DNA of 32,748 nt from Candidatus Rokuibacteriota bacterium (GCA_003220475.1 QHSO01000030.1:1-32748), one strand, 5' to 3'. Counted from the first letter of the stretch, positions 24,926-32,721 are shown. The notes: a model not told the origin generated them from the sequence alone. A program made the numbers and translations.

Positions 24926-26335
24926 TCAGACGTTGGTGACGATCGCCGACGGCTCTTCCTCCAGCGCGCGTCGCAGCGCGCCGGCAAGCTCGGCGTCGTG
25001 CTCGTGGCTCATCGCGAAGATCCGGCACTGCGCGACCTTGCCCGGCAGATATTTCAGGATCTCCGTCAGCGGCTCCATCGACACGGTGCGCGTGGCCGAG
25101 TCGTAGACGTAGATCTGCCGGTCGCCCATCTTCAGTGGATTGAGCGGACGTGGATCCTGCAGCGCCATGTCGATCTTGAACGGAAACTCGCGCAGCCGCG
25201 CGGGCAGGAACCCGCGCACGCGCTGCTCGACCACCTCGGCGGGAAGGAACGCATGACCACGCCGCGGCTCGAAGAGATCCAGCACGACTTCGTGCGACAT
25301 CCGCCACTTCAGCCGGCGGTCGAGGATGTGGCGCCATTCCGTCCCGAGCCGTTTGCGCTGCGTCTCATCGGCGTCGTGCCAGCGGCCCACCTCCTCCAGA
25401 AGCGTCCACTCGGTGAGGTGCAGATACGGGTGCAGTCCCTTGCCGAGGTCGTGCGGGAACGCGATCCGCATTGTGTCCCGGAAGATCTCCTTGAGATGCA
25501 GGTCGATGCCGCGGGTGGTGCGATGGTAATAGACGTTCGTATACATGTAGAAGCGGGCGTTCAGGAACATGATGAACGCCTGCAGGCCGCCGCGGTCGAG
25601 GGTGAGCCCATTCTCCGAGAAGAACGAGTAATAGATGATGCGCTCGATGTCGATCGGTCCGACGGCCACGCCGCACATGTAGGCGTCGCGCAGGACGTAG
25701 TCCATGTTGTCGGCGGTGAACACCCCCGACAGCAGCGGTTTGAGCAACTTCAGCCATTTCGGATGCTCGGGCAGCGGCTCCGTGTACGCTTTGCCCATCA
25801 GGTAGCAGATCCATTCCGGATCGATGACCTCGTCGGCATTGAAGGCGCCGTTCGGGCTGCGCCGCAGCGCGCGCAGGACGTCGCCCAGCTCCTCGCGGAT
25901 GATCCGCTGCCCGACGAGCTCGTGCGTGAGGTTGTAGTCGATGAGGAAGTTGTCGTCGAAGAAGTGGCCGAACGGACCGTGGCCGATGTCGTGCAGCAGT
26001 CCGGCCATCCGCAGCAATTCCTCGAGCAGCGGCGCCGACGGCGCGTCACCGGCGAACACCGCGCGCAGCGACGGGTAGAGCTGCTGTGCGAGCCGCCCCG
26101 AGAGGTGCATCGCGCCGAGCGAGTGCTGGAAGCGGCTGTGCTCGGCCGCGGGAAAGACCCAGCGTGCCGACTGCAGCTGCGGAATCCGTCGCAGCCGCTG
26201 GGCCCAGGGGGTGTCGATCACGTCCTGCTCGGTCGCCTCGCCGGGGATGCCGCCCGGCCGCGTATAGAGGATGTACTGATGGATCGGGTCGGCGATGAGC
26301 CCGCGGCCCTCGTAGGTGTCGGCGGCGCCTTTCAT
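24926..26335 (-). CDS. HD-domain phosphohydrolase (dNTPase/SAMHD1-like)
   Basis: 469 residues. The HD metal site is complete: HSRFQHSLGAMHL (H66), LLHDIGHGPFGH (H115-D116) and the distal aspartate in FTADNMDYVLRDAYMCG near residue 215. The N-terminal IHQYI and WAQRLRRIPQL pattern is that of YwfO/SAMHD1-type dNTP triphosphohydrolases rather than of dGTPase Dgt. The likely reaction is dNTP to deoxynucleoside plus triphosphate, but substrate preference is unknown. It starts at ATG 26335; a weak TACCCT box (26343-26348, minus strand) would again give a leaderless message. The 20 nt upstream separate it from the HtrA-like gene. Confidence 0.88.
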   Translation of the reverse strand: MKGAADTYEGRGLIADPIHQYILYTRPGGIPGEATEQDVIDTPWAQRLRRIPQLQSARWVFPAAEHSRFQHSLGAMHLSGRLAQQLYPSLRAVFAGDAPSAPLLEELLRMAGLLHDIGHGPFGHFFDDNFLIDYNLTHELVGQRIIREELGDVLRALRRSPNGAFNADEVIDPEWICYLMGKAYTEPLPEHPKWLKLLKPLLSGVFTADNMDYVLRDAYMCGVAVGPIDIERIIYYSFFSENGLTLDRGGLQAFIMFLNARFYMYTNVYYHRTTRGIDLHLKEIFRDTMRIAFPHDLGKGLHPYLHLTEWTLLEEVGRWHDADETQRKRLGTEWRHILDRRLKWRMSHEVVLDLFEPRRGHAFLPAEVVEQRVRGFLPARLREFPFKIDMALQDPRPLNPLKMGDRQIYVYDSATRTVSMEPLTEILKYLPGKVAQCRIFAMSHEHDAELAGALRRALEEEPSAIVTNV

Positions 26336-26354
26336 GCCGACAAGGGTACCGCGC

Positions 26355-27368
26355 TCAGGGCGACGTCGTGCGATACAGCGTGTAGCGGTCCATCGAGCGC
26401 ACCGGGATGACGCGTTCGTCGCCGCCGCGGCGCACGGCGACCTTGATGGTATCGCCGGCCCGTCGGCGCCAGAGCCGCTCGTAGAACTCCTCTTGCGTGG
26501 CCACGCGCACGCCGTCCACGCCGACGACGCGGTCGCCGCGACGGAAGCCGGCGCCGCGCGCGGGGCCGGCGTCGTTGAAGCCGTCGACGACGATGCCGCC
26601 GTCCCCGGCGCTCGTGATCAGGCCGAGCCACGGTCGGGGCTGCCGGCTCGTCACGCGGCCGGCCGCGATCAACTCATCCTTCACGGGCACGAAGGTCTCG
26701 ATCGGAATCGCCAGGTTGACGTACGGCGCATCGCCGAGTCGCAGCGAGACGATCCCGACCAGGCGACCCCGATCGTCGACGAGGGCGCTGCCGCCCCACG
26801 ACGAGATGGCGGGCGCCACGATGAACGCACGCTCGAGCATGTATTCCCACGACGCGGAAAAGCGGCGCACGCTTTCGATCATGCTCGCCGCGTGCACCAG
26901 GTCGTCGTCCTCGTCCACGGCCACGGTGCCGGTGCGTGTGCCCGCCCTGAGATCGCGGGAGTCGCCGAGGGTCGCGACGGGCCACGGCCCCTCACCCTCG
27001 AGCTGCACGACCGCGAGCCCCGACTCGAGGTCCATGCCCACCAGCCGCGCGGGCACGAGGCGCCCATCGCGCAGTTGTGTCTCCATCGTCTCGGCATCAA
27101 CGACGAGGTAGGTCACGGTCACGGCATAGCCGCGTGCGTCGAAGATCACCGCGCTCCCCGCGCGGCGGGCGCCCAGCCGCTGCGAGGAGGGCGCATCCGC
27201 GCGCGCCTTCACGCGCAGTCCCACCACCGCCGGCTCGGCGCGTCGGACGTAGGACGGCAGCGGCGACACCGTGTTCGGCGCCAGCCGCGGCGCGGCGGGG
27301 CGGGTCACGGCGAGCGCCGGCAGCGCGAGCACCGCCACGGGAGCGACGAGCACCATCACCGCGAGCAC
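26355..27368 (-). CDS. HtrA/DegP-like PDZ protein with no catalytic triad
   Basis: About 337 residues from a GTG at 27366-27368. A hydrophobic signal or anchor (MVLVAPVAVLALPALA) precedes a trypsin-like domain with the HtrA frame GSAVIFDARGYAV...VGMDLESGLAVV...LGDSRDLRAGT, and a PDZ domain follows (WLGLI...GFNDAGPARGAGFRRGDRVVGVDG). All three triad positions are changed: His is Y87, Asp is G117, and GNSGGP reads SSWGGSA with W191 at the serine. It should bind peptides but not cut them. In-frame codons upstream (TRRLRSA from a CTG near 27390) would improve the signal peptide, so the true start may be non-standard. It follows rfbB by 37 nt and may share its transcript. Confidence 0.8.
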   Translation of the reverse strand: MLAVMVLVAPVAVLALPALAVTRPAAPRLAPNTVSPLPSYVRRAEPAVVGLRVKARADAPSSQRLGARRAGSAVIFDARGYAVTVTYLVVDAETMETQLRDGRLVPARLVGMDLESGLAVVQLEGEGPWPVATLGDSRDLRAGTRTGTVAVDEDDDLVHAASMIESVRRFSASWEYMLERAFIVAPAISSWGGSALVDDRGRLVGIVSLRLGDAPYVNLAIPIETFVPVKDELIAAGRVTSRQPRPWLGLITSAGDGGIVVDGFNDAGPARGAGFRRGDRVVGVDGVRVATQEEFYERLWRRRAGDTIKVAVRRGGDERVIPVRSMDRYTLYRTTSP

Positions 27369-27405
27369 GGCGCTGCGCAGACGGCGCGTCAGGGGAACTG
27401 CGGTG

Positions 27406-28404
27406 TCAACGGTTGGCGTATTGCCGCTCGTACCAGGCGCGAAACTCGCCCGACTTCAGCGGGCGCCACCAGCTCTCGTGCTCGCGGTACCAGCGCACCG
27501 TGGTCTCGAGCGCGGCCGCGAACGGATGACGCGGCGCCCAGCCCAGCTGTCCGACCTTCGTCGAATCCACCGAGTACCGTCGATCGTGGCCAGGACGGTC
27601 GGTGACACGCCGGATGAGCGTCTCCGGCTTGCCCGTGAGGCGCAGGATCTCGTGCGTCAGCACGACGTTCTCCACCTCGTGGCCGCCGCCGATGTTGTAG
27701 ACTTCGCCGTCGCGGCCGCGGCGCAGCACGAGGTCGATGGCCGCGCAGTTGTCGAGGACGTAGAGCCAGTCGCGCACGTTGCGGCCGTCACCGTAGAGCG
27801 GCAGCGGCTGGTCGTCGATGGCGTTGGTGATGAAGAGCGGCACGACCTTCTCGGGATACTGATACGGGCCGAAGTTGTTCGACGAGCGCGTGATGACCAC
27901 CGGCACGCCGTGCGTGCGCCAGTACGACAGGGCGAGCAGGTCGCCGCCGGCCTTGGATGCCGAGTACGGATTCGACGGGCGCAGCGGATCCTGCTCGGCC
28001 GACGAGCCGTGCGCGACGCTGCCGTAGACCTCGTCGGTGCTGATGTGCAGAAGGCGCGGGATCCGGCACTCGCGCACGGCCTCCAGCAACGTGAACACGC
28101 CGAAGACGTCGGTGCGCAGGAAGCCGTCCGGCTCCACCAGCGAACGATCGACATGCGACTCGGCGGCGAAGTTCACGACGGCGTCCACGCCGCGCAGCGT
28201 CTCGCGCACCAGCGCGGCGTCGCAGATATCGCCCTGCACGAACGCGTAGCGCGGGTCGCGCTGGATGTCGGCGAGATTCGCGGGATTGCCGGCGTAGGTG
28301 AGCTTGTCGAGATTGACGACGCGATCGTCGGCGTGCTCGCGCAGCACGTAACGGATGAAGTTGCTGCCGATGAACCCCGCGCCCCCCGTGACCAGCAGCT
28401 TCAT
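27406..28404 (-). CDS. rfbB: dTDP-glucose 4,6-dehydratase
   Basis: 332 residues, extended short-chain dehydrogenase. The NAD motif VTGGAGFIGSNF is at the N-terminus. The active site STDEVYGS carries the Thr-Asp-Glu of the dehydratase, and YSASKAGGD the Tyr-x-x-x-Lys. NNFGPYQYPEKVVPLFI and VRDWLYVLDNC are diagnostic for RfbB/RmlB. It converts dTDP-glucose to dTDP-4-keto-6-deoxyglucose. The start is 1 nt downstream of the epimerase stop, in an rfbA-rfbC-rfbB order. Confidence 0.95.
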   Translation of the reverse strand: MKLLVTGGAGFIGSNFIRYVLREHADDRVVNLDKLTYAGNPANLADIQRDPRYAFVQGDICDAALVRETLRGVDAVVNFAAESHVDRSLVEPDGFLRTDVFGVFTLLEAVRECRIPRLLHISTDEVYGSVAHGSSAEQDPLRPSNPYSASKAGGDLLALSYWRTHGVPVVITRSSNNFGPYQYPEKVVPLFITNAIDDQPLPLYGDGRNVRDWLYVLDNCAAIDLVLRRGRDGEVYNIGGGHEVENVVLTHEILRLTGKPETLIRRVTDRPGHDRRYSVDSTKVGQLGWAPRHPFAAALETTVRWYREHESWWRPLKSGEFRAWYERQYANR

Positions 28405-28405
28405 C

Positions 28406-28942
28406 TCAGCCCCGCGTCATCTCCCAGACGTCTTTGCCCGCGAAGTCCCACGGCAGACGACCCTCGTCGCACGTCGCCGGCTCCGGCGAGAAGTGCAGGT
28501 CGGTGAAATAAATGATGCGGCCGGGGCTCTCGCCGAGATTGCGCACGCCGTGCGCGACGCCGGGCGGGATGACGAGCAGTCGGGACGTGCCGTTGCCGAG
28601 CATGAGCCGCTGCCGGGCGCCGTCGGTGCGCGAGCCCTTGCGCACGTCGAGCAGCAGCACCAGCATGCGATCGGACGGCGGAACGAACCAGACGTCGGTT
28701 TGGCGCGTGTGCAGGTGGAACGCCTTGATCACGCCCGGCGCCATCTCGCTGTAGTTGACCTGACGCACCGTGAAGTCGCCGAGCCCGGCGGCGCGCCCGT
28801 CGGTCAGACGCGCCAGCTCGGTCATGGCGCCGCCGTCATCGGCGTGGCGCGCCAGCTCGACCAGGCGCACGCCCTCGATGGCGGACGCACCGCCGTACGC
28901 CTGGAGGTTGAACGCGCGCTTGGCCTCCGGCGAGAATTCCAT
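28406..28942 (-). CDS. dTDP-4-dehydrorhamnose 3,5-epimerase family protein
   Basis: 178-residue cupin of the RmlC family. The catalytic histidine region reads GVIKAFHLHTRQTDVWFV, corresponding to GLHYQ in classical RmlC. The cupin strand SRLLVIPPGVAHGVRNLGE, with the conserved histidine after PPG, and IIYFTDLHFSPEPATCDEGRLPW are also typical. It differs from canonical RmlC in the first histidine motif (KAFHLH) and may act on a related 4-keto-6-deoxy sugar. Operon position between rfbA and rfbB supports a sugar-nucleotide role. Whether it epimerises C3, C5 or both is not evident. Confidence 0.82.
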   Translation of the reverse strand: MEFSPEAKRAFNLQAYGGASAIEGVRLVELARHADDGGAMTELARLTDGRAAGLGDFTVRQVNYSEMAPGVIKAFHLHTRQTDVWFVPPSDRMLVLLLDVRKGSRTDGARQRLMLGNGTSRLLVIPPGVAHGVRNLGESPGRIIYFTDLHFSPEPATCDEGRLPWDFAGKDVWEMTRG

Positions 28943-28947
28943 GCGCG

Positions 28948-29832
28948 CTACGCGTCCTCGACCAGTCGCCGCAGATATTCACCGTAGGAGTTGTTGCTCA
29001 TCGGCGACGCAAGCCGGAGGACCTCGTCGGCGCTGATGTAGCCCATGCGGAACGCGATCTCCTCCACGCACGCCACCATCAGCCCCTGCCGCTCCTCGAG
29101 CGTCTGGATGAAGCTCGACGCCTGCAGCAGCGCCTCGTGCGTGCCGGTGTCGAGCCAGGCGATGCCGCGCCCGAGGCGCTCGACGTGCAGCTCGTTGGTC
29201 TCCAGATACGCGAGGTTGACGTCGGTGATCTCGAGCTCGCCGCGCCCCGATGGCTTGAGCGAGGCGGCGATGTCGACGACGCGGTTGTCGTAGAAATACA
29301 GGCCGGTCACCGCCCAGGGCGAGCGCGGCTTGAGCGGCTTTTCCTCGAGCCCGACGGCGCGGCCGTTGGCGTCGAACTCGACCACGCCGTAGCGCTGGGG
29401 ATCACGCACCCAGTACGCGAACACCGTCGCGCCGCGCACGCGCGCTGCCGCGCGCTGGATCGAGTCGGTGAAACCGTGACCGTAGAACACGTTGTCGCCG
29501 AGCGCCAGCGCCACACGGCCCGCGCCGATGAACGTGCTGCCGATGAGAAAGGCCTGGGCGAGCCCGTCGGGACTCGGCTGCACCGCGTAATCGATCGTGA
29601 GACCGAGGTGACGCCCGTCGCCGAGGAGGCGACGGAACGCCTCCGTGTCGTGCGGCGTCGAGATCACGAGAATCTCGCGGATGCCGGCGAGCATCAGCGT
29701 CGACAGCGGGTAGTACACCATCGGCTTGTTGTAGATCGGGACCAGCTGCTTGCTCAGCGCCAGCGTGACGGGATAGAGGCGGGTGCCGAAACCACCGGCG
29801 AGGATGATGCCTTTCGTCGTCGGACTCGTCAT
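28948..29832 (-). CDS. rfbA: Glucose-1-phosphate thymidylyltransferase
   Basis: 294 residues, the expected length for RmlA. The nucleotidyltransferase start [34 protein letters not shown] is full-length and canonical. [13 protein letters not shown] carries the metal aspartate, and [18 protein letters not shown] plus [14 protein letters not shown] follow. It makes dTDP-glucose from dTTP and glucose-1-phosphate. AAGGATT just upstream may serve as a ribosome-binding site, and a strong -10 (TATACT) lies 11 nt before the ATG. Confidence 0.95.
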   Translation of the reverse strand: MTSPTTKGIILAGGFGTRLYPVTLALSKQLVPIYNKPMVYYPLSTLMLAGIREILVISTPHDTEAFRRLLGDGRHLGLTIDYAVQPSPDGLAQAFLIGSTFIGAGRVALALGDNVFYGHGFTDSIQRAAARVRGATVFAYWVRDPQRYGVVEFDANGRAVGLEEKPLKPRSPWAVTGLYFYDNRVVDIAASLKPSGRGELEITDVNLAYLETNELHVERLGRGIAWLDTGTHEALLQASSFIQTLEERQGLMVACVEEIAFRMGYISADEVLRLASPMSNNSYGEYLRRLVEDA

Positions 29833-29843
29833 GAATCCTTGCG

Positions 29844-29849
29844 AGTATA
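29844..29849 (-). promoter_or_regulatory. rfbA: Extended -10 promoter of the rfbACB operon
   Basis: On the minus strand TATACT preceded by TGC forms an extended -10 (TGNTATACT, 5 of 6 in the hexamer). The start point would be about 29837, 5 nt before the ATG. No -35 box at 16-18 nt. Confidence 0.55.
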
Positions 29850-29874
29850 GCAGGCGTCACAGGGTAAATAGAGG

Positions 29875-29880
29875 TACCAT
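29875..29880 (+). promoter_or_regulatory. -10-like box of the rhodanese-MoeB gene
   Basis: TACCAT ends 7 nt before the ATG, placing the start point about 29887 and the message without a leader. The same hexamer serves the MFS gene. A TAAATA at 29865-29870 is an alternative. Confidence 0.35.
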
Positions 29881-29887
29881 CAGCTCC

Positions 29888-31111
29888 ATGAAAACACTGA
29901 GGGAAATGCTCGCCGAGGCCCGGCAGACGGTGCCCGAAGAAGGGCCCGAGGACCTCCAGCGGCGCCTCAAGTCGGCCACCCCGCCCGTCGTCATCGACGT
30001 GCGCGATCCCGACGAGTACCGCGACGGCCACATCGAGGCGGCCACCAACATCAGCCGCGGCTTCCTCGAGTTCCGCATCGGCGGCGCCGTGAGCGATCCC
30101 TCCACGCCGATCGTCCTCTACTGCCAGACCGGGCTGCGCTCCGTGCTCGCCGCCAAGCAGCTGAAGGAGCTCGGCTATCAAAACGTGATCAATCTCGCCG
30201 GTGGCTACCAGAAATGGGTGCAGAGCGGCCTACCCGTCGTGAAGGACGTGGCACTGACGCCGGATCAGCTCCAGCGCTACAGCCGGCACTTCCTGCTGCC
30301 GCAGGTCGGTGACAAGGGTCAGCGGCGACTGCTACGAAGCCGCGTGCTGCTGATCGGTGCCGGTGGTCTCGGCTCGCCGACCGCGCTCTATCTCGCCGCC
30401 GCCGGCGTCGGGACGCTCGGGCTCATGGATGGCGACGTGGTGGACATCACGAATCTACAGCGTCAGATACTGCACACGACGGCCGATATCGGTAAGCCGA
30501 AGGTCGAGTCCGGTACACGCGCGCTCAAGGCGCTGAACCCTGACGTCAACGTCATCCCGCTGCCGACGCGCATCACCGTCGACAACGTGATGGACATCAT
30601 CAAGGACTACGACCTCATCGTCGACGGCTCGGACAACTTCGAGACGCGGTACCTCGTCAGCGACGCGTGTTATCTCGCGGGCAAGACCAACGTGCACGGC
30701 TCGATCTTCCAGTTCGAGGGCATGGCCACCGTGTTCGCGCCCAACGAGGGGCCCTGCTATCGCTGCCTGTATCCCTCGCCGCCGCCGCCGGGCCTCGTCC
30801 CCAGCTGAAGCGAGGCGGGTGTCCTGGGCGTGCTCCCAGGAGTGATCGGGCTGGTGCAGGCGACGGAGGCCGTGAAGCTGCTGCTCGGGATCGGTGAGCC
30901 CCTCATCGGCCGGCTGCTGACCTACGACGCGCTCGGCATGCGGTTCCGCGAGGTGCGACTGCGCCGCGATCCGAATTGTCCGCTGTGCGGTAGCGCGCCG
31001 AAGATCACCGACTTGTCGATCCACCGCGGCGGCGGCGATGCGTGCGCCGCGACGCCCAACGGTCATCCCGCCGCGACGGCGACGCCGGCACCGGCGCGCG
31101 CCAGAGCCTAG
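29888..31111 (+). CDS. Rhodanese-MoeB/ThiF adenylyltransferase fusion, putative selenoprotein (Sec307, in-frame TGA at 30806-30808)
   Basis: Read through one TGA, the gene encodes 407 residues. An N-terminal rhodanese domain (about 20-118) has the active-site loop CQTGLRS (C79). The MoeB/ThiF domain (about 125-375) has the ATP loop GAGGLGS (157-163), NLQRQ with the conserved arginine, DGSDNFETR, and zinc pairs CYRC (290, 293) and CPLC (364, 367). At residue 307 relatives have the E1-like cysteine in VPSC-x-E-A-GVLG; here the codon is TGA, and the reading frame continues with perfect family sequence (SEAGVLGVLPGVIG) to TAG at 31109. A SECIS-like hairpin follows. MoeB-type enzymes adenylate and thiolate small sulfur carriers such as MoaD or ThiS. 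The usual fusion order is MoeB-rhodanese; here it is reversed. If not selenocysteine, it would be a point nonsense mutation. Confidence 0.85.
30822..30841 (+). promoter_or_regulatory. Putative bacterial SECIS element
   Basis: TCCTGGG (30822-30828) and CCCAGGA (30835-30841) form a perfect 7-bp stem around the loop CGTGCT. Counting the U of UGA as 1, the loop G and U are at 25 and 26; in Escherichia coli fdhF the key loop G and U are at 23 and 24 as I recall. There are 20 nt between UGA and loop, within the usual bacterial range, and a G is among the first two loop bases. The 3' arm uses CCA and GGA, each occurring nowhere else in the gene. Confidence 0.7.
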
Positions 31112-31130
31112 GACCGGACGACGTCCCTCC

Positions 31131-31183
31131 CGCCGGTGAGCCGCCGCGCGCGATATCGTCGCGCGCGGGGCTCGCGACCGGCG
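31131..31183. terminator. Long imperfect hairpin between convergent genes
   Basis: A perfect 10-bp inner stem (31144-31153 with 31159-31168, loop TATCG) is extended by GAGCC/GGCTC and then CGCCGGT/ACCGGCG, separated by small bulges: 22 bp in total. It fills the 84 nt between the rhodanese-MoeB gene and the lipoprotein gene. No T-run, so termination is inferred from position. Confidence 0.55.
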
Positions 31184-31195
31184 GTGGCGCGTCGC

Positions 31196-32035
31196 TTACT
31201 GACGCTCGAGGACGAGCAGGAACGACGGCGAGGCATCGATGCGGCCGTAGAGCCGATCGCCCTCGCGCTTGAATCGCACCAGCACCGCGGGACCGTCTTC
31301 GAAGCGAGCCACGACCTCGCTGCGCGAGACGCGGATGTTCATCGGCGTGCCGAGCGCGCCGAAGTGCCGCACGACCTCCGGCACGCCGGTGGCGGCGACG
31401 GTGTCGGTCAGCACCATGCGCGCCGTTCCCTTCGTCCCTAGCTGCGCGAAAATCATCTGCGCGTCGCTCTCGCGACGCTCGCCCCACGAGCCGTTGGCGG
31501 CCCAGCGTCCACGCCAGACACCCGTGATGTCCTTGCGATCGATCGGCGCGGGCGCGGACGCCGAGGGAACCGCAGCCGTGCTGGCGGTGGCCACGGCCGG
31601 CGTCGTCTTCTTCCCGCCCGGCAGCATCCGGCGCCACCAGCTCTCCTTCGGCGCGGTGGCGGGTCGGGCGGGCGCGGCGGAATGAGCCGAATCGGGCGTC
31701 GGCTCGGATGACGAGGCGATCGCGGCCGGCGGCATGCTCGGCTTGGGCTTGGCCTTCGTCTTGGCGACGACCGCCACCTTGTCCTGTGGCACCAGCTGGC
31801 CCCACCACTCCTCACGCGCGGCGATCGCCTTATCGGCCTCGCTGATGCTGGCCGGCGTCGGGTGGCTCTTGATCGAGAAGGTCAGGTGCTGGCCGGAGGC
31901 GAAATGCGACGAGTGCTGGGCCCAGACCTGCCAGTCGCTGAGGGCGGTCCCCTGCCACGCCTTGGTACTGCTGCACCCCGACATCGAGAACATCACCGCG
32001 GACAACAGCAGGAGCCACCACTGGAGGCGTTCCAT
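31196..32035 (-). CDS. Putative lipoprotein with Ala/Pro-rich linker and C-terminal beta domain
   Basis: 279 residues, family not recognised. The N-terminus MERLQWWLLLLSAVMFSMSG-C is a lipoprotein signal with cysteine 21 as the lipidation site. A WQGTALSDWQVW segment and an Ala/Pro/Lys-rich low-complexity linker (about residues 75-165) follow. The C-terminal 115 residues look like a beta-sandwich or barrel: GVWRGRWAANGSW, MIFAQLGTKGTARMVLTDT, MNIRVSRSEVVARF. The linker suggests a domain held away from the membrane. GAGGGA at 9 nt before the ATG is the ribosome-binding site. No functional context. Confidence 0.7.
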   Translation of the reverse strand: MERLQWWLLLLSAVMFSMSGCSSTKAWQGTALSDWQVWAQHSSHFASGQHLTFSIKSHPTPASISEADKAIAAREEWWGQLVPQDKVAVVAKTKAKPKPSMPPAAIASSSEPTPDSAHSAAPARPATAPKESWWRRMLPGGKKTTPAVATASTAAVPSASAPAPIDRKDITGVWRGRWAANGSWGERRESDAQMIFAQLGTKGTARMVLTDTVAATGVPEVVRHFGALGTPMNIRVSRSEVVARFEDGPAVLVRFKREGDRLYGRIDASPSFLLVLERQ

Positions 32036-32212
32036 CAGGCCGTCCCTCGAGCCATCGAGCCACGGCCCGATACGGGCCGCGTTGGGCCAGGGTGCAAGGC
32101 GAGGACCACGCCTCGGCGGTTTAACAATTCGCGCAGTTGGCCGCCGGCCGGGCCGGCTCCGTGCCGCTCTGACCGCGACCGCCCGGCGCAAGTGTCGCCT
32201 GGCCGACGGTGC

Positions 32213-32218
32213 TACGCT
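32213..32218 (+). promoter_or_regulatory. Extended -10 box of the PNPOx-like gene
   Basis: TACGCT preceded by TGC ends 7 nt before the ATG at 32226, so transcription would begin next to the start codon. The rest of 32036-32212 holds only GC-rich inverted repeats (GCCGGCCGGGCCGGC near 32142-32156) and an AT-rich patch near 32120. Confidence 0.4.
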
Positions 32219-32225
32219 CGCGGCC

Positions 32226-32720
32226 ATGGCCCGTTCGCTCGGCTCCCGGCTTCCCCCAGCACTCGTCGAGCGCCTGTCGCAGCGCGACCTCGCCAACCGG
32301 CTCGGCATCGCGCTGCCGTTCGTGACGGTTGACCGCGAAGGACGGCCCCACGCGATGCTGCTGAGCTATCTGGAGCTGCGCGCCTACGATTCGGGCACGC
32401 TCGGGCTCGTCGTGCAGGCTCGCAGCGCGAGCGCGCGCAATCTCGCCGAGCGCGGCGGCGGCACGCTGCTGATCCTCGAGCCCGTCGCGGTGGTGTACGT
32501 CAAGAGTCGCGTCGTCGACGGCCCTCTGGACGTGGCGGGCGCCGACGCGCTCGGTTACTTCCTACTGTCCGTCGAAGACGTGCTGGAAGACGCGGCGGCG
32601 GAATGGGAAGCGGGGATGCGTGTGACGGGAGCGGTGACCTACGCTCCGCGACCGGCAGTGGACTCCGCGTGGGCGCGCGCCACGCTCGCCGCACTGGCGG
32701 CGCCGCGCGCCCGCGCCTGA
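32226..32720 (+). CDS. Pyridoxamine 5'-phosphate oxidase-like flavin-binding protein
   Basis: 164 residues. The pattern LPFVTVDREGRPHAMLLSYLELR followed by LGLVVQARSASARNLAERGGGTLLIL is the split-barrel flavin-binding fold, where the S-x-S-x-x-x-NL stretch contacts FMN phosphate. The C-terminal half contains a helix (DALGYFLLSVEDVLED) and a last strand VTYAPRP. Members include F420- or FMN-dependent reductases and proteins with no known activity. The start at 32226 is supported by the -10 box just before it. Confidence 0.7.
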   Translation: MARSLGSRLPPALVERLSQRDLANRLGIALPFVTVDREGRPHAMLLSYLELRAYDSGTLGLVVQARSASARNLAERGGGTLLILEPVAVVYVKSRVVDGPLDVAGADALGYFLLSVEDVLEDAAAEWEAGMRVTGAVTYAPRPAVDSAWARATLAALAAPRARA

Positions 32721-32721
32721 G

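Noticed and set aside
30806-30808. TGA reassigned to an amino acid genome-wide
   Set aside because: TGA ends many genes in the window at the expected C-terminus, for example both first-cluster permeases, lhgO-adjacent dinB and rfbB.
30809-31111. Separate small gene after the TGA of the rhodanese-MoeB gene
   Set aside because: No start with a ribosome-binding site, and the sequence is the direct in-frame continuation of the MoeB domain. A split gene would lack the second zinc CxxC in the first part.
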